Source: Poindextera sp036272595
Lineage (GTDB): Bacteria; Pseudomonadota; Alphaproteobacteria; Caulobacterales; Caulobacteraceae
DNA length: 64,000 bases
Direction: 5' to 3'
Assembly: GCA_036272595.1 (NCBI GenBank)
Contig: DATAYM010000067.1
Coordinates: forward strand, 1-64,000
Part shown: piece by piece, positions 41,710 to 50,740 of the stretch
How positions within the stretch are numbered: position 1 is the first letter of the stretch
Layout of the letters: every line of letters starts with the position of its first letter
The notes under the pieces: model-generated
The model's database searches: none
Seen by the model: only the letters and a program-made list of their open reading frames with translations
What the model was told of the DNA's origin: nothing
Position numbers and translations under genes: made by a program

Positions 41710-43965
41710 TCAGATCAGCTCCGGCAGGAAGGGCAGCAGCTTGTCCGGGGTGATCGGATAGTCGCGGATGCGCGCGCCGCAGGCGTTGTAGATGGCGTTG
41801 GCCACCGCCGCGCCGGCGCCGCAGATGCCCACCTCGCCGACCCCCTTGATGCCGAGGGGATTGGCCTTGTCGTCGACCTCGTCGAGGAAATAGGCGTCCA
41901 GGTCGACGATGTCGGCGTGCACCGGGGCCAGGTAGCCGCCCAGGTCCTGGGCGATCAGGCTGCCATAGCGCGGATCGACGGCGTTGAACTCGCTGAGCGC
42001 CTGGCCGACGCCCCAGATCATGCCGCCGGTGATCTGGCTGCGCGCCGTCTTGGCGTTGAGGATGCGGCCGCAGGCGAAGACGCCCAGCATGCGGCGAAGC
42101 CGCGGCTCGCCGGTGACGATATTCACCCCGACCTCGACGAAATGGGCGCCGTAGGCGTGCTGGGAAAAGGTCCGCGATTCCGCCACCGGCGTGGAATCGC
42201 CGACCACCTCGACGCCGGAAGGCATGAGCCGCGAGACCAGGGCGGCCAGGGTCTCGGACTTGTTGGAGGCGGTGATCAGGCCGTCGCGGAAGTCGATGTC
42301 CTCCGCCGCCGCCCCGTAGATCGGCGAGGCGGGGTCGCCGGCGGCCATGCCGGCCAGGGTCCGGCGCATCAGCATGCCGCCCTCGTAGACCGCCGAGCCG
42401 GCGCTGGCGGCGCCGAACTGGCCGCCGGAGCCGGGGGCGGGCGCGAAACCGGAATCGCCGATCTCCACCACTACCCGCTCGATCGGCACGCCCATGGTCT
42501 CGGCGGCGATCTGGGCGATGATGGTGTAGGAGCCGGTGCCGATGTCGGTCATGCCCTGGCGCACGATCACCCGCCCATCGGCCTCGACCCGCATGGCCGC
42601 CTTGGCGGGCAGCAGGAAGTTGCCGCGGATGGCGGCGGCCATGCCCATGCCGACCAGCCATTCGCCGTCGCGGACCTGGCCGGGCCGGGGATTGCGCTTG
42701 TCCCAGCCGAACGACCTGGCCCCGTCGGTCATGCACTCGACCAGCTGGCGCGCCGAGTGCGGATGGCCGGTTTCCGGATCGACCTCCGCCTCGTTGCGGA
42801 TGCGCAGCTCGATGGGGTCCAGGCCCAGCTGTTCGGCCAGCTGGTCCATGGCGCATTCCAGGCTGAGCATGCCGGACGCCTCGCCCGGCGCGCGCATGGC
42901 GCTGGCCACGGCGATGTCGAGCGTCTGCAGGGCGTGGCCGGTCAGCCGGTTGGGCGCCGCATAGAGGCCGCGCGAGAAGTTGGCGGCCCGCTCGATGAAC
43001 GGCGCGCCGCGCGCGCAATGGGTAACGGCTTCCAGGGCGAAGGCGGTGAGGCGTCCATCGGGCGTCGCGCCCAGCCGCACCCGCTGAACGGTGGCCGGGC
43101 GGTGGACCGTGGCGTTGAACATCTGCCGGCGGGTCAGGGCGATCTTCACCGGCTGGCCCAGCGCCCGCGAGGCCATGGCGGCCATCTCCAGGTCCTCGTA
43201 GGTCGAGCCCTTGCCGCCGAAGCCGCCGCCGATATAGCGGGACAACAGATGCACATTGGCGCGCGGGATCCGCAGGGTCTCCGCGAGCAGGTGCTGGGGC
43301 GGCTTGACCATCTGCACCGAGGTGTGGACCGTCAGCACCTCGCCGTCCCACCAGGCAGTGGTGGCGCAGGGCTCCATCTGGCAGTGGTTCTCGATCGGCG
43401 TGGAATAGGTCTCGTCCAGCTGGATCGGGGCCTCGGCGAACGCCGCCTCGAAGTCGCCGACCCGGGATTCGCCGTCGCAGATCTCGCCCTGCAGCGGATC
43501 GAAGACGAAGTCGCCCGGCGTCTCCTCGTAGGTGACGCGGACCAGCTCGGCGGCGAAACAGGCGTTCTCCAGGGTGTCGGCGGCGACAAAGGCCACCGGC
43601 TGGCCGAAGAAGCGCACATTCGGCTCGGCGAACACCGGCTTGGCGCCCGACTGGCTGCCGACATAGGAGCGCGCGCCCTTTTCCGGCTGGTCCGCCGGCC
43701 GGTGGAAGGCGTGCCAGACCAGCTTGACGCCGGGCGCGGCGCGCGCGGCGGCGTCATCGACGGCGGTGACCACCCCGCAGCCGATCGCCGCCTCGACCAG
43801 GACGCCGTAGACCGGCGGCGACGGGGTTTCGACCTCGTAGGCGTAGGGGGCGGTTCCGGAGACCTTCAGCGGGCCTTCGTAGCGGTCGACGGCGCGGCCG
43901 ATGACGCCGGATCGGTTGCGGCTGATCGGGTTGGGGGCGGCATAGTCGGCGAGGGTGGTGGACAT
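41710..43965 (-). CDS. Molybdenum hydroxylase large subunit (XDH/PaoC-like)
   Basis: A 751-residue molybdopterin-binding subunit of the xanthine dehydrogenase family. Landmarks: IGRAVDRYEGPLKVSGTAPY at the N-terminus, RYIGGGFGGKG in the Mo region, MRAPGEASGM, QGMTDIGTGSYTI and a C-terminal GVGEVGICG with the expected catalytic Glu position. It overlaps the FAD subunit gene by one base (TGATG). Together with the two upstream genes it forms a complete alpha-beta-gamma enzyme that hydroxylates an aldehyde or N-heterocycle. The PaoABC-type subunit set favours aldehydes. Confidence 0.92.
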   Translation of the reverse strand: MSTTLADYAAPNPISRNRSGVIGRAVDRYEGPLKVSGTAPYAYEVETPSPPVYGVLVEAAIGCGVVTAVDDAAARAAPGVKLVWHAFHRPADQPEKGARSYVGSQSGAKPVFAEPNVRFFGQPVAFVAADTLENACFAAELVRVTYEETPGDFVFDPLQGEICDGESRVGDFEAAFAEAPIQLDETYSTPIENHCQMEPCATTAWWDGEVLTVHTSVQMVKPPQHLLAETLRIPRANVHLLSRYIGGGFGGKGSTYEDLEMAAMASRALGQPVKIALTRRQMFNATVHRPATVQRVRLGATPDGRLTAFALEAVTHCARGAPFIERAANFSRGLYAAPNRLTGHALQTLDIAVASAMRAPGEASGMLSLECAMDQLAEQLGLDPIELRIRNEAEVDPETGHPHSARQLVECMTDGARSFGWDKRNPRPGQVRDGEWLVGMGMAAAIRGNFLLPAKAAMRVEADGRVIVRQGMTDIGTGSYTIIAQIAAETMGVPIERVVVEIGDSGFAPAPGSGGQFGAASAGSAVYEGGMLMRRTLAGMAAGDPASPIYGAAAEDIDFRDGLITASNKSETLAALVSRLMPSGVEVVGDSTPVAESRTFSQHAYGAHFVEVGVNIVTGEPRLRRMLGVFACGRILNAKTARSQITGGMIWGVGQALSEFNAVDPRYGSLIAQDLGGYLAPVHADIVDLDAYFLDEVDDKANPLGIKGVGEVGICGAGAAVANAIYNACGARIRDYPITPDKLLPFLPELI

Positions 43966-44906
43966 CAGCGTTGCGCCTCCAGAACGACCGCGGTCATCAG
44001 CCGGCAGGTCAGGCGGACCTTGAAATCGGCGCCGCCGTGGCCGTCGGCGGCGGCCAGTTCGACTTCCGCGGCGGCCATGGGCGGGGCGCCGGCCTTCAGC
44101 GCCGCCTCGGCCTTGTGCGCCCGCCAGGGTTTCAGGGCGACGCCGCCGAGGGCGATGCGGTCGCCGGCCACGGCGACGCTGGCCAGGCCCGAGGCGTAGG
44201 AGGCGCGGTCGCGCACCTTGCGATAGCGCTGTCCGCCGGCCGGCGGCGGCGGCAGGACCACGGCGGTGATCAGCTCGCCGGGCGCCAGGCTGGTCTCGAC
44301 CTGCGGCGTCTCGCCCGGCAGGCGGTGCAGGTCGTCGATGTCGATGACCCGCTGGCCGCCGTCGGGGGCCACCGTCTCGACGGTGGCGTTCAGTGCGCTC
44401 AGGGCCACGGCCATGTCCGAGGGATGGGCGGCGATGCAGGCGTCGCTGGTCCCCAGGATGGCGCTCATGCGGTTCAGTCCGCCGATGGCGGCGCAGCCGG
44501 CGCCCGGCTGGCGTTTGTTGCAGGGCTTGGCGGTGTCGTAGAAATAGGCGCAGCGGGTGCGCTGCAGGAGGTTGCCGCCGACGCTGGCCTTGTTGCGCAG
44601 CTGTGGCGAGCCGCCGGAGAGCAGCGCCTGCGCCAGCACCGGATAGGCGCGGCGAACGCGCGCATCGGCGGCGACGGCGCTGTTGCTGGCCATGGCGCCG
44701 ATGCGCAAGGCGCCTCCGGGGGCGTCCTCGATCCGCGCCAGCGGCAGGCGGCCGACATCGACGAGGTGGGCCGGCTGTTCGATGTCCAGCTTCATCAGGT
44801 CCAGGAGGTTGGTGCCGCCGGCCAGGAAGCGCGCGCCGGGGGTTTCGGCCGCGGCCTTGGCGGCGCCGGCGGCGTCGGCGGCGCGCTCGTAGGTGAAGGG
44901 CCTCAT
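43965..44906 (-). CDS. Molybdenum hydroxylase FAD subunit (PaoB-like, with Fe-S motif)
   Basis: A 313-residue FAD subunit. FLAGGTNLLDLMK is the flavin pyrophosphate motif. A Cys-containing insertion, RTRCAYFYDTAKPCNKR followed by PGAGCAAIGG, matches the [4Fe-4S]-binding segment found in PaoB and 4-hydroxybenzoyl-CoA-reductase-like medium subunits. It starts at 44906, with its ATG overlapping the small-subunit stop, and its stop overlaps the large-subunit start, so all three are translationally coupled. It passes electrons from the Mo and Fe-S centres to the final acceptor. Confidence 0.92.
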   Translation of the reverse strand: MRPFTYERAADAAGAAKAAAETPGARFLAGGTNLLDLMKLDIEQPAHLVDVGRLPLARIEDAPGGALRIGAMASNSAVAADARVRRAYPVLAQALLSGGSPQLRNKASVGGNLLQRTRCAYFYDTAKPCNKRQPGAGCAAIGGLNRMSAILGTSDACIAAHPSDMAVALSALNATVETVAPDGGQRVIDIDDLHRLPGETPQVETSLAPGELITAVVLPPPPAGGQRYRKVRDRASYASGLASVAVAGDRIALGGVALKPWRAHKAEAALKAGAPPMAAAEVELAAADGHGGADFKVRLTCRLMTAVVLEAQR

Positions 44907-45442
44907 GCGCCGGCTCCGGCCACGTCGCGGATGGCGTCGAGGATCTGCGGATAGGCCGAGCAGCGGCAGATGTTGCCGCTCATCCGCTCGCGGATCTCGG
45001 CGTCGGTCAGCTCGACATCGGCCGCGGTCAGGTCGGCGGTGGCGGCGCTTGGCCAGCCCCTGGCGGCTTCGTCCAGCATGCCGGTCGCCGAGCAGATCTG
45101 CCCAGGCGTGCAATAGCCGCACTGGAAGGCGTCGCGGTCGAGGAAGGCGACCTGCAGGTCGCTGAGGTCGCCGACCGTCCCCAATCCCTCGATGGTGACG
45201 ATGTCGTCGCCCTCGTGCATCACCGCCAGCGACAGGCAGGCATTGATGCGCAGCCCGTCCACCAGCACGGTGCAGGCGCCGCACTGGCCGTGGTCGCAGC
45301 CCTTCTTGGTGCCTTTCAGGTTCAGATGCTCGCGCAGGGCGTCGAGCAGGGTGGTGCGCAGGTCCAGCTCCAGCGCCCGGCGGGCGCCGTTTACGGTGAA
45401 GCTAACGGCAGCGCGGACGGGCTCCGCGGTTGGAAAATCCAT
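44903..45442 (-). CDS. Molybdenum hydroxylase [2Fe-2S] subunit (PaoA-like)
   Basis: A 179-residue iron-sulfur subunit. The plant-type ferredoxin domain has KKGCDHGQCGACTV and a later Cys (NACLSLAV). The C-terminal helical domain has FQCGYCTPGQICSA and GNICRCSAYPQI, giving two [2Fe-2S] clusters. Unlike E. coli PaoA there is no twin-arginine leader; the N-terminus (MDFPTAEPVRAA) is soluble, so the enzyme is probably cytoplasmic. First gene of the operon, divergent from the MFS symporter by 116 bp. Confidence 0.93.
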   Translation of the reverse strand: MDFPTAEPVRAAVSFTVNGARRALELDLRTTLLDALREHLNLKGTKKGCDHGQCGACTVLVDGLRINACLSLAVMHEGDDIVTIEGLGTVGDLSDLQVAFLDRDAFQCGYCTPGQICSATGMLDEAARGWPSAATADLTAADVELTDAEIRERMSGNICRCSAYPQILDAIRDVAGAGA

Positions 45443-45558
45443 GCTCAGCTTGATCTCTTCGGGCGGCCGTCCGCTTGACGGCGCCCCATCATCAAGCCAT
45501 CGCCCCTGGAGGACAAGCGCGGGGACGCCGATTGAGCGGCCCAGGAGGCGCGGCGAAC

Positions 45559-46848
45559 ATGGGAGCGGCCGGATTGGCGGGCGAAAACCGACACGAGGCC
45601 GGCGCCTGGTCCATCGTCAGGGTGGCGGGCGGCAACTTCCTGGAAATGTACGATTTCATGGTCTTCGGCTATTACGCCCAGGCCATCGGCGCGGCCTTCT
45701 TCCCCAGCCGCGATCCCTTCGCCTCGCTGATGGCCACCTTCATGACCTTCGGGGCGGCGTTTTTGATGCGGCCGCTGGGGGCGATCGTGCTGGGCGCCTA
45801 CGCCGACCGGCACGGGCGGCGGGCCGGCCTGCTGCTGACCCTGGCGCTGATGTCGGTGGGGATGGTCTCGCTGACCATCATGCCCGGCTATGCGCAGATC
45901 GGCCTGGCCGCGCCGCTCCTGGTGCTGGCCGGGCGGCTGCTGCAGGGCTTTTCCGCCGGCATGGAGCTGGGCGGGGTCTCGGTCTACCTGTCGGAGATCG
46001 CCCCGCCCGGCCGCAAGGGCTTCTATGTCGCGTGGCAATCCGCCAGCCAGCAGGTGGCGGTGGTGACCGCCGCCGGCATCGGCATCCTGCTCAGCCAGTT
46101 CCTGTCGAAAGGCGCGGTCGACGCCTGGGGCTGGCGCATCCCGCTGGCGGTCGGCTGTCTCATCGCGCCGCTGCTCTTTCTGCTGCGCCGCTCGCTCACC
46201 GAGACCGAGGCCTTCACCCGGCGCAAGACCCAGCCGCGCTGGAGCGAAATCTTCCGCTCGCTGGCGGCGCAATGGCGGCGCGTGACCATCGGCATGATGC
46301 TGGCCACCCTGACCACGGTCAGCTTCTACATGATCACCGTCTACACCCCGGCGTTCGGGACCTTGACCTTGCACCTGCCGGCGCTGCCGGTGTTCGTGGT
46401 GACCCTGGCGGTGGGCGTCTCCAACCTGATCTGGCTGCCGATCATGGGGGCGCTGTCGGACCGGGTGGGCCGCAAGCCGCTGCTGATCGGCTTCAGCCTC
46501 CTGATGCTGGCCAGCGCCTACCCGGCCATGCTCTGGCTGGTCAGCGCGCCCTCGTTCGGGCGGCTGCTCGCCGTCGAGCTCTGGTTCTCGTTCATCTACG
46601 GCAGCTACAACGGCGCCATGGTGGTCTTCCTGACCGAGATCATCCCCGGTTCGCTGCGGGCGTCGGGCTTCTCCCTGGCCTACAGCCTGGCCACCGCCAT
46701 CTTCGGCGGCTTCACCCCCGCCGTCAGCACCGCCCTGGTCCACGCCACCGGCAACCGCGCCATTCCCGGCCTGTGGCTGACCGCGGCGGCGGTGATCGGC
46801 CTGGCGGCGTCGCTGATCGCGAAGCCCGCGGAAGAGACGCCCAGTTAA
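45559..46848 (+). CDS. MFS metabolite:H+ symporter, citrate/tricarballylate type
   Basis: A 429-residue, 12-helix transporter. GNFLEMYDFMVFGYYAQAI is typical of citrate-proton symporters, followed by the loop 2-3 motif AYADRHGRRAGL and the second-half equivalent LSDRVGRKPLL. The start at 45559 follows AGGAGG by about ten bases. It is divergent from the molybdenum hydroxylase operon and convergent with the ABC genes (10 bp between stops). It probably imports a di- or tricarboxylate. Confidence 0.9.
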   Translation: MGAAGLAGENRHEAGAWSIVRVAGGNFLEMYDFMVFGYYAQAIGAAFFPSRDPFASLMATFMTFGAAFLMRPLGAIVLGAYADRHGRRAGLLLTLALMSVGMVSLTIMPGYAQIGLAAPLLVLAGRLLQGFSAGMELGGVSVYLSEIAPPGRKGFYVAWQSASQQVAVVTAAGIGILLSQFLSKGAVDAWGWRIPLAVGCLIAPLLFLLRRSLTETEAFTRRKTQPRWSEIFRSLAAQWRRVTIGMMLATLTTVSFYMITVYTPAFGTLTLHLPALPVFVVTLAVGVSNLIWLPIMGALSDRVGRKPLLIGFSLLMLASAYPAMLWLVSAPSFGRLLAVELWFSFIYGSYNGAMVVFLTEIIPGSLRASGFSLAYSLATAIFGGFTPAVSTALVHATGNRAIPGLWLTAAAVIGLAASLIAKPAEETPS

Positions 46849-46858
46849 CGCCCGCGCC

Positions 46859-48748
46859 TTACGTCTGCAGCACCATCGCTTCCTTGTCGGCGCGGTCTTC
46901 GCCTTCGCCGGGGAGGTCGTCGAAGGAGCCGTGGCTGGAGGCGTAGAGGTTGGCGTAGAGGCCGCCCCTGGCCATCAGGGCCTCGTGAGGACCCTGTTCG
47001 ACGATGCGGCCCTGCTGCAGGACGATGATCTCGTCGGCGTCGCGGACCGTGGCCAGCCGGTGGGCGATGACCAGGCAGGTGCGGCCGGCGAACAGCGCCT
47101 TCAGCGCCCGCTGGATCTCCAGCTCGGTGAAGCTGTCGATATTGGCGGTGGCCTCGTCGAGGATGAGGATCTGCGGATTGATCACCAGGGCGCGCGCGAA
47201 CGACAGCAGCTGGCGCTGGCCCAGCGAGATGTTGCCGCCGCGCTGGCCCAGCGGGGTGTCGTAGCCCTGCGGCAGGCGCAGGATGAAGTCGTGCGCGCGC
47301 ACCGCCTTGGCCGCCTCGACCACCTGGTCGTGGGTGGCGTCGGAGGCGTAGCGGATGTTCTCCTCGATGGTGCCGGTGAACAGGAAGGGCTCCTGCAGCA
47401 CCATGCCGATGGTCTTGCCCAGGCTCTCCAGGGTCACGTCCCGCACGTCGTGGCCGCCGACCAGCACCCGGCCCTGGTTCACTTCGTAGAAGCGGCGCAC
47501 CAGGGAGATGATGCTGGTCTTGCCCGAGCCGGTCGGCCCGACCAGCGCCACCACCTGCCGCGGCTTCACCTTCAGCGAGACGTCCTTCAGGACCGGCCGG
47601 TCGGCATTATAGCCGAAGGTGACGTGGTCGAACTCGATGGTCGAATCCTCGCCGGTCAGGGCGATGGCGTCGGGCTTGTTCCTGATCGAGACCGTGACGT
47701 CGAGCACCTCGAAGATGCGGTAGCCGGCGGCCATGGCGCGCTGCAGGGCGGTGTACTGCATCGAAAGCATGCGCACCGGCTCGAAGAAGCGCTGCACCAG
47801 GATCACATAGGCGACCATGGCGCCGACCTCGAGCTCGCCCTTCAGCACCTCGCCGCCGCCGACGATGATGATCACCGCCATGGCGACGCCGGTGAGGATG
47901 GAGACGGTCGGGCTCATCAGGCCGGCCAGGAAGGCGGACTCGACCTGGGCCGTCATGTTGTCGCGGGCCTTCTCCTCGTAGAGCTCGAAGTTCATCGCCT
48001 CGCGGCGGGTCTCCTGCACCGTGCGGATGCCGTTGATGTTCTCGGCCAGGGCTCCGTTGGCGATCGACGAGGCGTCGCGGGCGCGGCGGAAGGTGATCTT
48101 GGAATAGGGCAGCCAGACCGCGCGGATGCCGATCAGCGCCGGCAGCACCAGCAGGGTGAGCAGGCCGAGCTTCCAGTTCAGCACCAGCATGTAGATCACG
48201 ATGCCGATCAGCATGACGAAGTCGCCGATGGTCGAGGTGGTGCTTTCCAGGAAGTCCTGCAGCGCGTTCACGTCGCCCTGCAGCCGGCTCATGATCCGGC
48301 CGACATGGGTCTTGTCCATGAACGACAGGGCGATGGTCTGGAAGTGCTCGAACATCGCCCGCCGGACGTCGAAGATGACCTTCTGCGCCAGCTTGGTGCT
48401 GAGCCATTGGGAGATCAGCGAGGTGATGGTGAAGAGGATCACCACCACGACCAGGCCAAGGATCACCATGTCGACCCGGTGCAGGCGGTTGGTCCCGCTG
48501 GTGGCGGCGGTGACCACCTGGCCGATCATCACCGGGATCAGCACCGAGGCGCCGGAGGAGACGATGGCGGCGACCAGAGCGCCGATCAGCGACCAGGGGT
48601 GCGGCTTCAGGAAGGTGGAGAAGCGCCGCACGATCCGGGTGTCGAACGACATGAAGATTTCTTCGCCGTCGGCGGTGCCGAGGTTGGCGTTGCGCTTGCG
48701 CTGTTCCGGCGGCGGGGCCGCCTCGCGGTCCATGGCGAAGTCGCTCAT
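46859..48748 (-). CDS. ABC exporter subunit with canonical Walker B and degenerate signature
   Basis: A 629-residue half-transporter: six-helix domain (about 50-330), then an ATPase. Walker A is GPTGSGKT (404-411). The signature reads GNISLGQRQ (507-511 ISLGQ, not LSGGQ), Walker B is LILDEATAN with catalytic Glu532, and the switch His is in IAHRLA. Its ATG overlaps the stop of the partner gene (ATGA). The partner has the opposite defects, which marks the pair as a heterodimeric exporter with one active and one degenerate ATP site, as in TM287/288 and LmrCD. Substrate unknown: lipids or drugs are typical. Confidence 0.93.
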   Translation of the reverse strand: MSDFAMDREAAPPPEQRKRNANLGTADGEEIFMSFDTRIVRRFSTFLKPHPWSLIGALVAAIVSSGASVLIPVMIGQVVTAATSGTNRLHRVDMVILGLVVVVILFTITSLISQWLSTKLAQKVIFDVRRAMFEHFQTIALSFMDKTHVGRIMSRLQGDVNALQDFLESTTSTIGDFVMLIGIVIYMLVLNWKLGLLTLLVLPALIGIRAVWLPYSKITFRRARDASSIANGALAENINGIRTVQETRREAMNFELYEEKARDNMTAQVESAFLAGLMSPTVSILTGVAMAVIIIVGGGEVLKGELEVGAMVAYVILVQRFFEPVRMLSMQYTALQRAMAAGYRIFEVLDVTVSIRNKPDAIALTGEDSTIEFDHVTFGYNADRPVLKDVSLKVKPRQVVALVGPTGSGKTSIISLVRRFYEVNQGRVLVGGHDVRDVTLESLGKTIGMVLQEPFLFTGTIEENIRYASDATHDQVVEAAKAVRAHDFILRLPQGYDTPLGQRGGNISLGQRQLLSFARALVINPQILILDEATANIDSFTELEIQRALKALFAGRTCLVIAHRLATVRDADEIIVLQQGRIVEQGPHEALMARGGLYANLYASSHGSFDDLPGEGEDRADKEAMVLQT

Positions 48749-50673
48749 TCGGCGGCCTCCGTCACCTTGCGCCGGATCTTGGCGTCGGCCACGGAGAGGC
48801 CCTGCTCGGTGCGGGTCTGCAGCGAATAGAGGTCGAAATATTCGCCGCCCAGGGCCAGCAGCTCGGCATGGGTTCCACGCTCGACGATGCGGCCTTCCTC
48901 CAGGAGGATGATCTCGTCGGCGTGCATCAGCGAGGACAGCCGGTGGGCGATGATGATGGTCGCCTTGGCCTTGGTGGCCTCGGCCAGGGCGTCGCGCACC
49001 CGCTTTTCGGTGACCGCGTCGATGGCGGCGGTGGAGTCGTCGAAGATCATGATCCCCGGACCCGGCACCACGCCGCGGGCGATGGACATCCGCTGGCGCT
49101 GGCCGCCGGACAGGGCCACGCCCCGCTCGCCGACCCGGGTGCCGTAACCGGCCGGCAGGTGGTCGATGTATTCGTGCAGCTGCGCGGTCTTGGTCGCGCC
49201 GATGATGCGGTCGTCCTCGGCCCAGGGATCGGCATAGGCGACGTTGTTGGTGACCGTGGAGTCGAACAGGAAGGCTTCCTGCTGCACCAGGCCGACATAT
49301 TCGCGCAGGGATGAGAGCGTCACGTCGCGGATGTCCACCCCGTCGATGGTGATGCGTCCGCCGATGACGTCGTAGAAGCGTGGGATCAGGTTGGCGATGG
49401 TCGACTTGCCGCTGCCCGGCGGCCCGACGATGCCCAGGGTCTTGCCGCGGCCGACCTCGAAGCTGATGTCGGTGAGGACCGGCGCGCCCTTGTCGTACTC
49501 GAAATCCACGTGCTCGAAGCGCAGCACGCCTCCGGCCGGCGCCAGCGCCGGCGCGTTGGGCTTGTCGGCGATGGTCGGCGCGACGTCGAGGATCTCGAAC
49601 AGCCGCCCGCCGCACGTGGTGGCCCGCGCCGCCGACATGACGATCATGATCACCTGCCGCACCGGGCCCTGCAGGATGTTCAGATAGAGGATGAATTCGG
49701 TCAGCCGGCCGGGCGACATGGTCCCCGCCACCACCTTGTGGCCGCCGTACCAGAGCACCAGGGCCTGGGAGACGTAGAAGGCCAGGGTGGTGCTGCGCAT
49801 GGCGCGCATGCGCAGCAGGATGCGCTTGTAGGCTTCGGTGAGGGCCTCGGTGGCGGCCTTGTCGAACTTGGCCATCTCGAAGACGGTGGAGGCGAAGGAG
49901 CGCACCACGCGGATGCCCTGCAGGTTCTCCTCCATGGTCAGGGTCAGGACGCTCATCAGCGTCTGCACCCGCATCCAGGCGATGCGCAGCAGAAAGCCGA
50001 CGCGGCCGAGGGTGTAGATGCTGATCGGCACGAAGGTCAGCGCCAGGATCGCCATCACCGGATCGGCGGCGAACATCATGACCGTCGCCACCACCAGCAG
50101 CAGCACCAGGGTCAGCGCCATCATCATCCCGTTCTGGATGAACATGCGCGTGCCTTCGAGGTCGATCATGCCGCGGGTGATCAGGTCGCCCGAGTGGATC
50201 TTGTCGTGGAAGCCGAAGGGCAGCCGCTGCAGCTGGCGGAAATAGTCCAGGCGCAGGACGTAGGCGACCTTCTGGCTGACCCGCTCGCTGTTGTAGCCGC
50301 CGACGCCGGTCAGGATGCCCTGGATGGAGGTGGCGATGACGATCATGCCGGCGGCGAACCACAGGCCGTGCACAGAACGGGATTCCAGCAACGCCTGCTG
50401 CGCCGCCGGCATGTGGATGGCCTGGGCGTGCCTGAGGGCTTTCAGGAGGCCGGCCACCTGGTCGATGGCCGGGCCGAACAGCCGCGGGACGATCAGGCCG
50501 GCGACCGCCGCACCGAGCGAACTGCCGATGGCCAGCGCCACCTGCACCGGGTCGACCTTGAAGCCGAGCAGCACGATTCGCCGGAGGATATGCGGCATGG
50601 CCTTGACGTCGATCTCGGGACGCAAAGCCTCACTGAGCGCCGCGCCCAATGGCGCGGCCTGGGAATCAGACAT
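48745..50673 (-). CDS. ABC exporter subunit with Asp in place of catalytic Glu
   Basis: A 642-residue half-transporter with a longer N-terminus and an extended loop between helices 1 and 2 (about 75-100). Walker A is GPPGSGKS (417-424), the signature is canonical LSGGQ (521-525), but Walker B reads IMIFDDSTA, so the catalytic position 546 is Asp. The switch His577 is kept. Its LSGGQ would complete the active site of the partner. First gene of a two-gene operon, divergent from glycerate kinase by 67 bp. Confidence 0.93.
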   Translation of the reverse strand: MSDSQAAPLGAALSEALRPEIDVKAMPHILRRIVLLGFKVDPVQVALAIGSSLGAAVAGLIVPRLFGPAIDQVAGLLKALRHAQAIHMPAAQQALLESRSVHGLWFAAGMIVIATSIQGILTGVGGYNSERVSQKVAYVLRLDYFRQLQRLPFGFHDKIHSGDLITRGMIDLEGTRMFIQNGMMMALTLVLLLVVATVMMFAADPVMAILALTFVPISIYTLGRVGFLLRIAWMRVQTLMSVLTLTMEENLQGIRVVRSFASTVFEMAKFDKAATEALTEAYKRILLRMRAMRSTTLAFYVSQALVLWYGGHKVVAGTMSPGRLTEFILYLNILQGPVRQVIMIVMSAARATTCGGRLFEILDVAPTIADKPNAPALAPAGGVLRFEHVDFEYDKGAPVLTDISFEVGRGKTLGIVGPPGSGKSTIANLIPRFYDVIGGRITIDGVDIRDVTLSSLREYVGLVQQEAFLFDSTVTNNVAYADPWAEDDRIIGATKTAQLHEYIDHLPAGYGTRVGERGVALSGGQRQRMSIARGVVPGPGIMIFDDSTAAIDAVTEKRVRDALAEATKAKATIIIAHRLSSLMHADEIILLEEGRIVERGTHAELLALGGEYFDLYSLQTRTEQGLSVADAKIRRKVTEAAE

Positions 50674-50740
50674 TCAAAAAATCCGTCTTCGGTAATGTGC
50701 CTTATTGTGAACCCGCTTCGCCCAAGGTGCAAATTCACCC

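Noticed and set aside
46859..50362. Single giant ABC protein of over 1100 residues
   Set aside because: The frame before 48748 is a shadow of the partner gene. The real second subunit starts at 48748 with an ATGA overlap.
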